Of a stretch of DNA of 33,198 nt, positions 32,717 to 33,198 are shown in pieces. The notes below the pieces were generated by a model, which saw nothing but the letters and a program-made list of their open reading frames with translations, searched no databases and had not been told where the DNA came from. The position numbers were made by a program, and so were the translations under genes. Numbering within the stretch: position 1 is the stretch's first letter; each line of letters starts with the position of its first letter. This DNA is from Nostoc sp. NMS7 (GTDB taxonomy: Bacteria; Cyanobacteriota; Cyanobacteriia; Cyanobacteriales; Nostocaceae). The DNA lies in assembly GCF_017115085.1 (NCBI RefSeq), contig NZ_JABXKJ010000204.1, positions 1 to 33,198 of the forward strand. Reading direction: 5' to 3'.

Positions 32717-33198
32717 ATAATTGAAGCGTTATCTTTAAGTCTTAGTTATATTATAAAATCTAGAGAAGTGACCTTAAAGCCATAGACCATACGGCTTATA
32801 CCCAATTCAAGGTAGTAGTTTCCTTTCCCAATTGCTGCTTGATATCTCTATGTCAGTCACACTATTCTTACCAGCTTTTAGGCTTGTTCTGGGGTTTCAC
32901 CAAGCTCAATAAACTCAAGTTTTAGGTTGGAGTCTTAACCTTGGCTTGTTCGGTACAGCATTTCATTAATTTGTAGCGAATTAAATTTGGCAATACCTTG
33001 CAATGCCAATGCGTCTCTTTACAATGCCAATGCATCCCGATGCATTCTAACAGTCATATTTCTGCAAGTTTAGTTTGATTGCAAATAATACCTCCTTCAA
33101 GTTGTAAATTTATTAGTAGCCTCTTTGTTCACTTGTAGGATATCAGGACTTACGCAACTGGCACAATGCGATCGCTAACAAATAGTACTCTAGTACTA
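32717..33198. other. Intergenic region at the right edge
   Basis: 482 bases without a gene. It contains two copies of CAATGCCAATGC 21 bp apart (33001-33012 and 33022-33033), a HIP1 site in CAATGCGATCGCTAAC near the end, and the 8-bp direct repeat TAGTACTC/TAGTACTA at 33183-33198, which runs off the edge. GGACTTACGCAACTGG, a sequence I recall from cyanobacterial repeat ends, lies near 33147. Confidence 0.55.

Overview
The window looks like chromosome of a filamentous, heterocyst-type cyanobacterium (Nostoc/Anabaena group). The reasons are the HIP1 octamer GCGATCGC inside many genes (for example at 3426, 5372, 5696, 7920, 9218, 14144, 14449 and 14895), Nostoc-style dispersed palindromic repeats between genes, and cyanobacterial families (XisH/XisI, DUF1995, EGY-type site-2 protease, kinase plus FGE-fold proteins, a DUF6888/DUF6887-like pair). 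Species cannot be named from sequence reading alone. No rRNA, tRNA, CRISPR array, complete insertion sequence or phage module was seen.

Layout. 1-5.8 kb: tandem and palindromic repeats, a pentapeptide-repeat protein (minus) and a large secreted zinc metalloprotease (plus) with a clear terminator. 5.8-7.5 kb: small two-gene modules: XisH/XisI, an antitoxin-like gene followed by a 19-codon PIN-toxin remnant, and a RelE/ParE-type toxin with its antitoxin. 7.5-9.5 kb: DUF1995 protein, cold-shock-domain/DUF1294 membrane protein, and a 58-residue membrane protein. 9.7-14.95 kb (minus): cysteine desulfurase, a 1101-residue STAND-like ATPase of unrecognised type, then VapB and VapC, closely spaced as if co-transcribed. 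15.4-17.1 kb: phospholipase-D-like lipoprotein with an EF-hand-like loop and a decayed helix-hairpin-helix tail. 17.2-20.6 kb: glycosyltransferase, the scar of a deleted siderophore-uptake locus, and a lone PotC-type permease. 20.9-24.6 kb: a Zn-ribbon/kinase/FGE-fold protein whose C-terminus resembles a diversity-generating-retroelement variable region, a probably truncated regulatory module, and an exported protein. 24.7-28.3 kb: GHL10-type glycoside hydrolase with a duplicated 3' end and an exported phosphoesterase/phospholipase C-type enzyme. 29.1-32.7 kb (minus): RemA-like protein with a spore-photoproduct-lyase-like radical SAM protein, then an EGY-type protease with the DUF6888/DUF6887-like pair.

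The most interesting parts are (i) the 5.8-14 kb stretch, where toxin-antitoxin-like modules surround the large STAND-like ATPase and HIP1 sites are missing over about 2.2 kb and 4.9 kb, as expected of an imported defence-type island, and (ii) the kinase/FGE protein as a likely target of a diversity-generating retroelement encoded elsewhere. Several loci show genome erosion: the PIN remnant, the decayed HhH tail, the regulator/receptor scar and the duplicated hydrolase tail. All family assignments come from reading motifs; no database search was run.
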